From a bacterium UBP9_UBA1432 (lineage in GTDB: Bacteria; Vulcanimicrobiota; Xenobia; Xenobiales; Xenobiaceae), in NCBI GenBank assembly GCA_002329445.1, contig DCTU01000122.1, forward strand, positions 1-9,773: 9,773 bases of DNA. The letters are read 5' to 3'. Of the stretch, positions 1-6,360 are shown piece after piece (position 1 is the stretch's first letter; every line of letters begins with the position of its first letter). Below the pieces are notes generated by a model. The model was given only the letters and a program-made list of their open reading frames with translations, did not search any database and was not told the DNA's origin. Both the position numbers and the translations under genes were made by a program.

Positions 1-648
1 AACGGAGTGCCGCGCCTGAAGAAGTACCTCGACGAGGCCGAAGGGGTTCCGGTGGGAGATCTCTGGCTGGACATCCAGCCCCTGCGTTCCTGGCACCGCC
101 GGGAGGCCACCGGCTACGCGACCCAGAAGCCCGAGGCCCTCCTGGAGCGGATCCTGGAGGCGTCTTCGAGGCCGGGCGACCTGGTGGCGGATCTCTTCTG
201 TGGCTCCGGCACGACCATGGTGGTGGCTGAAAGACTGGGGCGGCGCTGGCTGGGGTGCGATGTGGGGAGTGCGGCGGTCCAGGCCACCCGTCGACGCCTC
301 CTGAAGATGGGCCCACGGCAGGCCTTCAGTGTCTGCCGTCTGGACCGACCTCCGGGCCTGCCCACGCCTCGGGTCTCCCTGCAAGAGGGACGGGTCCACC
401 TCTCGGGGCTGGAGGGTCTCGATTCGGCCTCCTGGCGAAATCGGATCGACTGCTGGGCCGTTGAGTGGGACCCGGAAGGCGAGGATTTCGGGCCGGATTG
501 GTGGGGGCTTCGGGACGAGGCCGGCGTCCTGCCCCTTTCCTCAACCCCGGCCCCCGCCTCGCTGGAGGATTCGACCCCTCGGGTCCGGGTCTACGGCGTG
601 GAGGGCGAAGTGGCCACGGTGTGGGCCCGGGGGAGAGGAACGCCTTGA
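1..648 (+). CDS. DNA methyltransferase (N4-cytosine/N6-adenine, beta class), C-terminal part
   Basis: Partial gene open at the left edge; about 215 codons are visible, ending at TGA 646-648. The protein would transfer a methyl group from S-adenosylmethionine to an exocyclic amino group of adenine or cytosine in DNA. Visible signatures are a TQKP motif (bases 121-132), then DLFCGSGTT (bases 190-216, the SAM-binding motif I), then a motif II-like stretch ending GRRWLGCD. TQKP followed by the SAM motif near the C-terminus fits beta-class enzymes, whose catalytic DPPY and target-recognition region come first; both lie outside the window. The roughly 100-residue tail has a DCWAVEWD and RVYGVEG pattern resembling the tails of some site-specific or type III-like methylases. 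A GTG at base 7 is in frame but is probably internal. It leads the operon with the coiled-coil gene 52 bases downstream. The methylase call is firm; base specificity and system type are not determinable. Confidence 0.9.
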   Translation, partial: NGVPRLKKYLDEAEGVPVGDLWLDIQPLRSWHRREATGYATQKPEALLERILEASSRPGDLVADLFCGSGTTMVVAERLGRRWLGCDVGSAAVQATRRRLLKMGPRQAFSVCRLDRPPGLPTPRVSLQEGRVHLSGLEGLDSASWRNRIDCWAVEWDPEGEDFGPDWWGLRDEAGVLPLSSTPAPASLEDSTPRVRVYGVEGEVATVWARGRGTP

Positions 649-690
649 GGCGCCCGCGAACTCCGTCCCCATCCCCACGGTGTTCCAGGC

Positions 691-696
691 GGAGGT
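691..696 (+). promoter_or_regulatory. Ribosome binding site for the coiled-coil gene
   Basis: GGAGGT lies 4 bases upstream of GTG 701. It favours that start over the in-frame GTG at 680 and over the long in-frame extension running back to 329 inside the methyltransferase gene. Confidence 0.6.
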
Positions 697-700
697 CGGC

Positions 701-1774
701 GTGAGCGAAGAGACCCAGGTCCAGACCCAGGCTGCTGTCGTGTACGATGGCGAGGAATACTCCAGGGAATCCCTCCAGGGCATGGTCTCCAGCTATCAGG
801 AGGTCCATACCCGCCGGATCCAGGAACTCGAGGGCCTCAAGAAGACCCACGACGAGATCGCCAGGGAGATGACCCGGGACCTGGCTGAATCCAAGTCGGC
901 GTGGGAGTGCCTCAAGGGGATGGCCACGGTCGATCTGGGCAAGGCCGGCTCGAACCTCCGCGGCCTGCTGGAGAGGATCCCGATCCTGTCGGATCGCCTG
1001 CCCGAGCGCCCCCTCTCCGAGCTTCTCCAGGAGAAGATCCATGTTGCCGAGACGCGAGTTCGCGAGATCGGCCTGTTCCTGGACAAGATGGAGGCCGAGA
1101 TCTCCAACGTCCGTGAAGACATCGTCAGGCTGAACAAGAAGATGGTGGTCTCGGCGCACAACGAGGAGAGGGCGGCGGCCTACATCCTGGGTCTGCGCGA
1201 AGAGAAGACGCGCCTGGAAGGGCGCATGGAGGCCCTGGGCGCGGAATCCTCCAGTGCCGAGAAGCGGATCCTGCAAGCGCAGGTGGACGAGATCAAACAG
1301 AAGATCTGGGAGCACGGAGCCAAGCTGCGCCTGTATTCCAGCGCCGAGGATCGGATCTCCGCCATCGTCGCGATGAACAACAACTTCCTCGAGATGCTGT
1401 CCAACCTGCACGCGAACATGCAGAACCTGCACGATGCCGGGACCGAGGTCCTGGACGATCTGCGGGGCAACCTGGCCTCACTGGCAACGGCCACCGAGGC
1501 CAGCGAGCTGACCATGGACATGCAGTCCGCCATGAGCTCGTTGAAGGACAGCGTCAACAAGGTGGCCCTGCTGGCGTCCAACACCTCGCTGTACCTCAGC
1601 CAGAACGTCGAGAAGCTGACCAGCGAGCTGAAGATGTACGACGAGGCCACCACCGCCCTGGTCGAGAGCAACCTCGAGCAGGAGCGCGAGCTGCGCGAGA
1701 AGCGGATCGACGAGACCCTGAAGCTGGCCGAGAAGGAATATGGCCTGCTTCAAGCCGCCCGGAAGGAGGGCTAG
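701..1774 (+). CDS. Helical coiled-coil protein, possibly TelA-like
   Basis: 357 residues from GTG 701, chosen for its GGAGGT site and because the frame before it overlaps the methyltransferase with arginine/proline-rich, non-coding-like sequence. The protein is almost entirely alpha-helical and charged, with heptad-like stretches at about residues 30-70, 105-150, 155-210 and 225-345. It has no signal peptide, membrane segment or catalytic motif that I can see, so it is probably cytosolic. The order of elements (a helical N-terminus, RIPILSDRL at 92-100, a long central helix around 110-150, then DRISAIVAMNNNFL at 217-230 and a helical tail) loosely resembles the TelA/toxic anion resistance family (PF05816). 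That is a topological impression only. It follows the methyltransferase by 52 bases, and its last 35 bases may overlap the next gene, so co-transcription is likely. A filament, scaffold or membrane-associated role is equally possible. Confidence 0.8.
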   Translation: MSEETQVQTQAAVVYDGEEYSRESLQGMVSSYQEVHTRRIQELEGLKKTHDEIAREMTRDLAESKSAWECLKGMATVDLGKAGSNLRGLLERIPILSDRLPERPLSELLQEKIHVAETRVREIGLFLDKMEAEISNVREDIVRLNKKMVVSAHNEERAAAYILGLREEKTRLEGRMEALGAESSSAEKRILQAQVDEIKQKIWEHGAKLRLYSSAEDRISAIVAMNNNFLEMLSNLHANMQNLHDAGTEVLDDLRGNLASLATATEASELTMDMQSAMSSLKDSVNKVALLASNTSLYLSQNVEKLTSELKMYDEATTALVESNLEQERELREKRIDETLKLAEKEYGLLQAARKEG

Positions 1775-2789
1775 CTCGCTGGCCCCCCCTCCAGGACGGG
1801 CACCTCAGGCCCTGCTGGGACCCGAGGCCGCCGAGATCTACCTGGCCATGCTGCGTCGGCTCCTGCAAGCTGGACGCCTGAACCGCTTCTTCCCGGATCC
1901 GGCCCGCCTGGAGAACCTGATGAGCTTCCTGGCTCCCTCCGGAGGGGTCGGCGCCTGTCCCGGCCTGGAGGTCAACCTGCGGACGGGAATGCCCGCCGAG
2001 CCCGCGGTGGGCCGGATCCTCTCCCAGCAGGAGGTCTCCGGCAAGTTCCTGGCTGGGGTTGATCTTCCAGGCTTGTTGGCGAAGATCGACCCCTCCCCGG
2101 CTGAACAGAGGTTGTTGGAGCAGGCGCGTTTCCACCAGAGGCTCCAGCAAGCCAGCCTGCCGCGTTGGAGCCGGTTGGACCTGGCCTTGCGCCGCGTCGA
2201 GACCGACAAGCGCCGGGCCTTCTTCACGACCGTCTTCGACCGTTTCGACGCCAGCGAGGAGCTCTTCGTGCGCTACACGGTGCAGCTCTACCAGCATCAC
2301 GGTCGTTGGGTTCGTCCCCTGGTGGACCTGCAAGGGGATGACCTGGAGGCCACGGGCCCCTTCCGGACCGTCATCTCGCGCTACCACTCGGATGAAGCGG
2401 AGTTCGCCTTCGTGCTGTTGTCCGAGCTGCCGGCGATCACGGTCGAGGAGGTGGTGCGCTGCCGCGTCGGGCCCCTGTGGTTCGAGGGGGTGGAGATGCC
2501 GGCTGAGGTCGCCTCGCTTCTGGCCCGGCACCCGGGAAGCTTCGTCCTGCACTTCCCGACCGACCGCGCCGGCCTGACGGTGCGCGAGGACGGGAATCGC
2601 GACCCCTTCAGCGTGCTGTGGCGGCAGGTCCTGCAACCCGAGGCTCGCGATCTGGCCGAGAGGAAGGCCCGGGAGCTGGGCTACCACGTCCACAAGGAGC
2701 GCAAGTTCGCCTGCACCCGGGCCGTGGCCGGCCCCTTCAGCGAGTGGCTGAAGGCGCGGGGAGCCCGCTGCGTGGTCTATCCGGTGTAG
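1740..2789 (+). CDS. Uncharacterised protein, third gene of the methyltransferase operon
   Basis: 349 codons from ATG 1740, which overlaps the previous gene by 35 bases and has only a poor GGA two bases before it. A strong AAGGAGG at 1763-1769 sits 9 bases before an in-frame CTG at 1779. The true start may therefore be CTG 1779 (336 residues), since no ATG, GTG or TTG is available there. I do not recognise the family. The N-terminal third is helical (EIYLAMLRRLLQAGRLN and so on). The middle holds a basic/aromatic stretch (ETDKRRAFFTTVFDRFD, then RYTVQLYQHHGRW). The later part looks beta-rich (EFAFVLLSELPAITVEEVV, VGPLWFEGVEMP). The C-terminus is a compact basic segment with two cysteines ending CVVYPV. 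There is no signal peptide or membrane helix. Position suggests a functional partner of the coiled-coil protein, but this is inference. Confidence 0.8.
   Translation: MACFKPPGRRASSLAPPPGRAPQALLGPEAAEIYLAMLRRLLQAGRLNRFFPDPARLENLMSFLAPSGGVGACPGLEVNLRTGMPAEPAVGRILSQQEVSGKFLAGVDLPGLLAKIDPSPAEQRLLEQARFHQRLQQASLPRWSRLDLALRRVETDKRRAFFTTVFDRFDASEELFVRYTVQLYQHHGRWVRPLVDLQGDDLEATGPFRTVISRYHSDEAEFAFVLLSELPAITVEEVVRCRVGPLWFEGVEMPAEVASLLARHPGSFVLHFPTDRAGLTVREDGNRDPFSVLWRQVLQPEARDLAERKARELGYHVHKERKFACTRAVAGPFSEWLKARGARCVVYPV
1763..1769 (+). promoter_or_regulatory. Strong Shine-Dalgarno-like site pointing to a possible CTG start
   Basis: AAGGAGG is a full anti-16S match. It lies just before the TAG (1772-1774) of the coiled-coil gene and 9 bases before in-frame CTG 1779 of the next gene. 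It could initiate translation there, or could simply be the codons for Lys-Glu in the upstream gene's RKEG C-terminus. Confidence 0.4.
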
Positions 2790-2799
2790 CCTGGCCCCG

Positions 2800-3438
2800 C
2801 TACTTCACGAAGCGGATCAGGAAGAAGCCGCCGAGCAGCAGGATCGTGAAGACCACCGTCAGCAGGTCGAAGTACTTCTCGATGAAGTGGCGGACGCGCT
2901 CGCCCAGGAAGTAGATCAGCCCGGCCACCAGCACGAAGCGGCCCGTCCGCGACAGGGCCGAGGCCAGCACCAGGGTGCCCAGCGGCACCTCGAAGACGCC
3001 CGCCGCGATGGTGAAGACCTTGTAGGGGATCGGCGTGAAGCCGGCGATGGCGATGGCCGCGAAGGCGTTGCCCCGGTACAGTTGTTGGACGTGCTCGAAC
3101 TGGGCCTGGAAGTGATAGAACTCGACGATCGGCCTGCCCACGGTCTCGAACAGGGCATGTCCGATCCACCAGCCCACGACGCCCCCCAGGACGGAGCCCA
3201 GCGCGCAGACGCCTGCGAACAGGAAGGCCCGGCGAGGCTTGCCCAGGGCCAGGGCGATCAGCAGGACGTCGGGCGGGATCGGAAAGAACGACGACTCGAC
3301 CACGGCCAGGATGAAGAGCGCCAGCAGGCCGTGCGGACTCTCGGCGTAGGAGAGCACCCAGCGGTACATCTGTCGGATCTGGCGGATGCCGGGGAGCGAG
3401 TTGTTGGGTTCCTGGGCCGTCGGGGTCGGGGCGGACAT
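2800..3438 (-). CDS. YqaA/DedA-family (VTT domain) membrane protein
   Basis: 212 residues in the inner membrane. The family (SNARE-associated/VTT, related to DedA) is linked to lipid scrambling or flotation of lipid carriers and to membrane homeostasis; the exact substrate of YqaA members is unknown. Visible marks are a hydrophobic segment at about 36-47; the re-entrant-type motif ESSFFPIPPDVLL at 48-60; helices at about 71-94, 124-133 and 155-178; the second motif GFTPIPYKVFTIAAGVF at 133-149; LSRTGRF at 162-168; and a last helix near 191-208. The paired FPIPPD and FTPIPYK loops are typical of the family, and the length is normal for the roughly 200-residue form. Start ATG at 3438-3436 is backed by a perfect AAGGAGGA. 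Its stop lies 10 bases from the stop of the convergent unknown gene, and its 5' side faces the TatD gene. Confidence 0.9.
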   Translation of the reverse strand: MSAPTPTAQEPNNSLPGIRQIRQMYRWVLSYAESPHGLLALFILAVVESSFFPIPPDVLLIALALGKPRRAFLFAGVCALGSVLGGVVGWWIGHALFETVGRPIVEFYHFQAQFEHVQQLYRGNAFAAIAIAGFTPIPYKVFTIAAGVFEVPLGTLVLASALSRTGRFVLVAGLIYFLGERVRHFIEKYFDLLTVVFTILLLGGFFLIRFVK

Positions 3439-3442
3439 GGTC

Positions 3443-3450
3443 TCCTCCTT
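3443..3450 (-). promoter_or_regulatory. Ribosome binding site of the VTT protein gene
   Basis: Read on the - strand this is AAGGAGGA, four bases before the ATG at 3438. It fixes the start. Confidence 0.8.
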
Positions 3451-3543
3451 TGAACGCCGGCTGTTAGCGATCCCGTCTGGGAATCCTGCTCGATGCCTGC
3501 GGCTTCCGGAAAGGAGAGGCGGGCTTCTTTCGGGCCCCTGGGA

Positions 3544-3558
3544 CCTCTCGCCGAGAGG
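3544..3558. repeat. Short inverted repeat between divergent genes
   Basis: CCTCTC, loop GCC, GAGAGG: a perfect 6-base stem. It has no T-run, so it is not a terminator. It could be an operator or leader hairpin, or chance in GC-rich DNA. Confidence 0.3.
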
Positions 3559-3572
3559 CCTCCCGGTGACGT

Positions 3573-3588
3573 CCGAAGGCCCGAAGGC
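3573..3588. repeat. Tandem 8-base direct repeat CCGAAGGC x2
   Basis: Two exact adjacent copies of CCGAAGGC in the divergent intergenic region. Function unknown; too short to interpret alone. Confidence 0.4.
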
Positions 3589-3642
3589 CGCACCCCTCGC
3601 CTGAGGCGCCAGGGTCGACTATGCTGGGGGCACACTCGAGAA

Positions 3643-3647
3643 GGGAG
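3643..3647 (+). promoter_or_regulatory. Ribosome binding site deciding the TTG start of tatD
   Basis: GGGAG, within AAGGGAG (3641-3647), lies 7 bases before TTG 3655. The resulting protein begins MLEIFDSHAH, the expected TatD N-terminus. Confidence 0.65.
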
Positions 3648-3654
3648 CGCCACC

Positions 3655-4431
3655 TTGCTGGAAATCTTCGATTCGCACGCCCACTACGATGACCGGCAGT
3701 TCGATGCCGACCGGCAGGAGCTGCTGGCGGCGCTGCCCGGAGAAGGCGTCGTCGGCATCCTGAACTGCGGATCGGACTGGAAGGGGAGTCTGGCCACCTT
3801 CGAGCTGTGCCGACAGCACGACTTTCTCTACGGGGCCGTGGGCATCCATCCCGGGAACGCCGGAGAGTGGAACCTGCAAGTCCGCCAGCAGCTTCTGGAG
3901 ATGCTCGAGCACCCCAAGGTGGTGGCGGTGGGGGAGATCGGCCTGGACTACTACTGGGACTCCAATCCGCCCCGAGGAGTCCAGCAGGAGGTCCTGCGCG
4001 AGCAGATCTCCATTGCGCTGCAGCATGATCGGCCCGTGGTCCTCCACGACCGGGAGGCCCATGGCGACACGATGTCCATTCTGCGCCTCTTCGCCCCCCG
4101 GGGCCTGCGCGGGGTGCTGCACAGCTTCTCGGGCTCGGTGGAGATGGCGCGCGAGGCCGTTGGGCTGGGTTTCTTCCTGGGAATCTCGGGCGTGGTGACC
4201 TACAAGAATGCGCGCAAGCTGGTGGAGGTGGTGCAGGAGGTCCCGTTGGAGCATCTGCTGGTCGAGACGGATGCCCCCTACCTGGCGCCGGTGCCCTTCC
4301 GCGGCAAGCGCAACCAGTCCGGCTACATCCGGCATGGGCTGGAGAGGATCGCCGCGATCCGCGAGATCCCGGTTGAGGAGGCGGCGCGGGTGACGGCGGC
4401 CAATGCCCGGCGGTTCCTGGGGCTGGCCTGA
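3655..4431 (+). CDS. tatD: TatD-family metal-dependent deoxyribonuclease
   Basis: 258 residues from TTG 3655, the usual family length. TatD proteins are cytosolic TIM-barrel amidohydrolase-like enzymes that use divalent metals to cleave DNA (3'-5' exonuclease or AP-endonuclease activities are described) and act in DNA repair and fragment clearance. All metal-site motifs are present: H8 and H10 in DSHAH, GIHPG at 63-67, E94 in GEIGLDYYW, H131 in the HDREAH stretch, H156 in LHSFSGS, and D206 in ETDAPYLAP, followed by FRGKRNQ at 215-221. Family members often have P after the KRN(E/Q) step; here it is QSGY, a minor variation. The TTG start is preferred because family N-termini begin within a few residues of the first HxH and the ribosome site fits. 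The longer in-frame ATG at 3493 adds an unrelated basic extension. The gene is divergent from the VTT gene and convergent with the AAA+ gene; no operon partner is visible. Confidence 0.95.
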   Translation: MLEIFDSHAHYDDRQFDADRQELLAALPGEGVVGILNCGSDWKGSLATFELCRQHDFLYGAVGIHPGNAGEWNLQVRQQLLEMLEHPKVVAVGEIGLDYYWDSNPPRGVQQEVLREQISIALQHDRPVVLHDREAHGDTMSILRLFAPRGLRGVLHSFSGSVEMAREAVGLGFFLGISGVVTYKNARKLVEVVQEVPLEHLLVETDAPYLAPVPFRGKRNQSGYIRHGLERIAAIREIPVEEAARVTAANARRFLGLA

Positions 4432-4476
4432 GCGCCCGGCGCGCCTGCCCTGATCTGTCCTGGGCCCAGGCCCGAT
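4432..4476. other. Convergent gap between tatD and the AAA+ gene
   Basis: 45 bases containing two perfect palindromes, GGCGCGCC (4438-4445) and CCTGGGCCCAGG (4459-4470). Neither has a usable loop or a T-run, so I do not call an intrinsic terminator. The spacing would suit a bidirectional or factor-dependent stop. Confidence 0.4.
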
Positions 4477-6138
4477 TCAGCCGTCGGCTGCAGAAAAGTC
4501 GGTCAGCCCGGTGGCGGCTTTCTGGGCCGAGAGATGGAAGACGATCTCCTGGACCCGCTCGCGGAATCGCTGCTGCTGGGCGGCGGCCTCGGCCTCCTTC
4601 TCGAAGCGCGCGAAGGCCTCCATGATTTCCAGCATCCTGCAGGCGGGGACAGGGCGCGACAGGTCCTTCAGGATGCGCCGACGGCTCTCGAAGTCGCTGT
4701 GATAGAACTCGTCGGGAGGCTCGACGTCTTCGATCTCGCTGGCGATCTTGCGGCACAGGGCCTCGACGTTGCGCCCCGAGAAGCCCAGCTCGACGCAGCG
4801 CCGGCCGACATCCTGCCACTCGTGTCCCGACAGGGGTAGCAGCTCGCACCACTCGTGCAGCAGCTTGTCGCGCATCAGGTGGATGAAGTCTTCTGGTGTC
4901 GTGGGGCCTGACACGCGATAGGGGTCCTGGGTGATCCGGCTGAGTGTGGCCTCGTCCATGTTCAGGAAGTTGGCGTCGCACAACAGGAACCACTTGCCGT
5001 TGCGGGGGATCAGGGTGCCGTCGAAGACGCCGAACGAGGCTCCCAGGATGTTGCGTTCCTCCGAGCGCAGGCCGGGATCGGTCCGGGCCGCAAAAGCCGT
5101 GTCGATGTCGGGCCAGTAGACGCCGACGACCCCAGGGAAGGCCTGGACGTCCTGGCGGAAGATCTCGATCAGCTTCTGCGCCGAGGCGTTCTGGTAGGAC
5201 GAGGCCCAGTCGGTGCGGCGGATCACCAGGAAGCGGGCGGGCACCCCCCGGGCTCGGCAAAAGGCCAGGAAGTGGTTGCCGATGGCGTGAGCGGTCACGG
5301 TCTTGCCGCAGCCCGGCGGCCCCAGGGCGAAGAGGACGGGGTTGATCCGCTTGGGGTTCTGCCCCTGCTCGAAGTCGTACCCCGCCACGTCCCGGGCCAG
5401 GCGCATGCCGGCCCGCAGGTAGTCCTGGTTGCCGACGATGTCTTCGGGCGTCACGGGCAGAAGGTTGCCGAGCTCTTCGGCCGGCAAGGCGGGCGCCGAC
5501 TCCAGGCCCCGGAAGACCCGACCCGAGACCTCCAGGCTGAACCCTTCGGCGACCTGGCGATAGGGCTCGAAAGCGGCGTCGGTGGCCATCTCGCGGGCCC
5601 CTTGTGCAATCAGCATCCACCAGGCCTGCACACAGGGGACCACCTGGCGGGGTTCCTGGATGCGCCGCGCGGGGTCGCGGTGGTCCCGGTGACGGGACAG
5701 GAACTCCGAGAGGTCGTCGGCCAGGCGCCAGGCCAGCTCCGGGTCTCCAGGGGCGGTGCCCAGGAAGCCGCCGATCCGGGAGGAGGGGAAGCCTGCGCGG
5801 ACCTGCACGGGGGCACCGCCCAGGGTGGCCAGGCGGTCGGATGCCAGGCTGCCTGCGGCAAAGAGACCGAAGAGGGTGCAGAAGTCGACCGCCCGGTCGC
5901 GAGCCACGCCCACCTGGCCCGGCATCCGGGCTGCCAGGCGCTTGGCGATTTCCAGGACCAGGGCGCCGGCGCGTTCCACCTCGGCCAGGGTCTGCAGGTG
6001 CAGGAGCGCCAGACCATAGGGGCCCGGGGCCAAGGTGCGCATGAGTTCGGCCACGCCCGCCCGTCGAAGCGCGGTCTGCATCAGGGGGATCTCCTGGCGC
6101 AGATCGTTCTCGTCGAGGGTGAATCCGGAAGGGCCCAT
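4477..6138 (-). CDS. AAA+ family ATPase with a divergent Walker B
   Basis: 553 residues, probably a cytosolic ring ATPase that remodels a protein partner; the partner is unknown. The AAA+ core spans about 265-470: Walker A GPPGCGKT at 273-280; a Walker B-like strand VVGVYWPDID at 337-346; sensor 1 FLLCDAN ending at N390; arginine-finger candidates R401 and R408 in SRITQDPYR; and sensor 2 GFSGRN at 452-457 (R456). In classical AAA proteins the Walker B ends DEID; here the aligned residues are P343-D344-I345-D346, so the metal-binding Asp and catalytic Glu positions are altered. Residues 1-260 are mostly helical with no recognised domain. The C-terminal 80 residues form a charged, Gln-rich helix. 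Start ATG 6138 has no strong ribosome site; Met20 (codon starting at 6081), behind AGGAG, is an alternative. It is convergent with tatD and divergent from the repeat protein. The ATPase class is sure; its function is not. Confidence 0.9.
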   Translation of the reverse strand: MGPSGFTLDENDLRQEIPLMQTALRRAGVAELMRTLAPGPYGLALLHLQTLAEVERAGALVLEIAKRLAARMPGQVGVARDRAVDFCTLFGLFAAGSLASDRLATLGGAPVQVRAGFPSSRIGGFLGTAPGDPELAWRLADDLSEFLSRHRDHRDPARRIQEPRQVVPCVQAWWMLIAQGAREMATDAAFEPYRQVAEGFSLEVSGRVFRGLESAPALPAEELGNLLPVTPEDIVGNQDYLRAGMRLARDVAGYDFEQGQNPKRINPVLFALGPPGCGKTVTAHAIGNHFLAFCRARGVPARFLVIRRTDWASSYQNASAQKLIEIFRQDVQAFPGVVGVYWPDIDTAFAARTDPGLRSEERNILGASFGVFDGTLIPRNGKWFLLCDANFLNMDEATLSRITQDPYRVSGPTTPEDFIHLMRDKLLHEWCELLPLSGHEWQDVGRRCVELGFSGRNVEALCRKIASEIEDVEPPDEFYHSDFESRRRILKDLSRPVPACRMLEIMEAFARFEKEAEAAAQQQRFRERVQEIVFHLSAQKAATGLTDFSAADG

Positions 6139-6223
6139 GAGCCGTCGATTTCGGTTGGAGGGAGCGGGCGACCTGCCGATCAGGTGGGCTGTGATAGGCC
6201 TGGAGCCAACCGGCGGATTCCAG

Positions 6224-6248
6224 GAGAGGTCTCGGAGCGTCTCCTCTC
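6224..6248. repeat. Inverted repeat upstream of the repeat-protein promoter
   Basis: GAGAGG (6224-6229) and CCTCTC (6243-6248) are perfect complements separated by 13 bases, ending 7 bases before the -35 box. Position would suit an operator; chance is not excluded. A similar CCTCTC/GAGAGG pair stands at 3544-3558. Confidence 0.3.
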
Positions 6249-6255
6249 TTCAATC

Positions 6256-6284
6256 TTGACGAACGAGCCCTTCGGCGTGATACT
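6256..6284 (+). promoter_or_regulatory. Sigma70-like promoter of the repeat-protein gene
   Basis: TTGACG (6256-6261, 5/6 to consensus), an exact 17-base spacer, then GATACT (6279-6284, 4/6). Transcription would begin near 6291 and give a leader of about 70 bases before ATG 6361. Confidence 0.45.
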
Positions 6285-6317
6285 TGGTTGACTGGGAAGG
6301 CTTGGGCGAGGTGTGCC

Positions 6318-6344
6318 CGCCGGCCCGGGTTGCCCGAACCGGCG
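6318..6344 (+). promoter_or_regulatory. Leader hairpin just before the ribosome site
   Basis: CGCCGG (6318-6323) pairs with CCGGCG (6339-6344), with a further GGG/CCC inner stem. It ends 3 bases before the AAAGAGAGG ribosome site, so it could limit or tune translation of the repeat protein. No U-run, so not a terminator. It matches no riboswitch class I know. Confidence 0.35.
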
Positions 6345-6360
6345 TGAAAGAGAGGCTCCG

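Larger units (their letters stand above)
3439..3654. other. Divergent intergenic region between the VTT gene and tatD
   Basis: 216 bases that must hold the promoters of both flanking genes. I see an inverted repeat CCTCTC/GAGAGG with a 3-base loop (3544-3558) and a tandem 8-base repeat (3573-3588). The best -10-like hexamer for tatD is TATGCT at 3620-3625, but no matching -35 stands at 16-18 bases, so I do not call a promoter. An in-frame ATG at 3493 would extend tatD by 54 residues into low-quality sequence and is not used. Confidence 0.6.
6139..6360. other. Divergent intergenic region between the AAA+ gene and the repeat-protein gene
   Basis: 222 bases carrying a + strand promoter (6256-6284), an inverted repeat GAGAGG/CCTCTC (6224-6248) just upstream of its -35, and a GC-rich leader hairpin (6318-6344). 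I could not assign a convincing promoter for the AAA+ gene on the - strand. Confidence 0.6.

Noticed and set aside
329..700. N-terminal extension of the coiled-coil gene back to ATG 329
   Set aside because: It lies fully inside the methyltransferase gene in another frame, has a different Arg/Pro/Gly composition, and GTG 701 has a good ribosome site.
326..1432. A 368-codon - strand frame opposite the methyltransferase and coiled-coil genes
   Set aside because: Its composition and antisense position mark it as the mirror of a codon-biased real gene; no motif and no ribosome site.
2800..3453. A + strand open frame (2887-3453) opposite the VTT gene
   Set aside because: It reads as Gln/Gly/Asp/Arg-rich low-complexity sequence, while the - strand has clear family motifs and a perfect ribosome site.
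3597..3625. Sigma70 promoter for tatD using TATGCT as -10
   Set aside because: No -35-like hexamer at 16-18 bases upstream.
3493..3654. 54-residue N-terminal extension of TatD from ATG 3493
   Set aside because: TatD proteins start within a few residues of the first HxH. TTG 3655 has a proper ribosome site and gives the normal 258-residue length.
4432..4476. Bidirectional intrinsic terminator between convergent genes
   Set aside because: The palindromes leave no loop of usable size and there is no T-run on either side.
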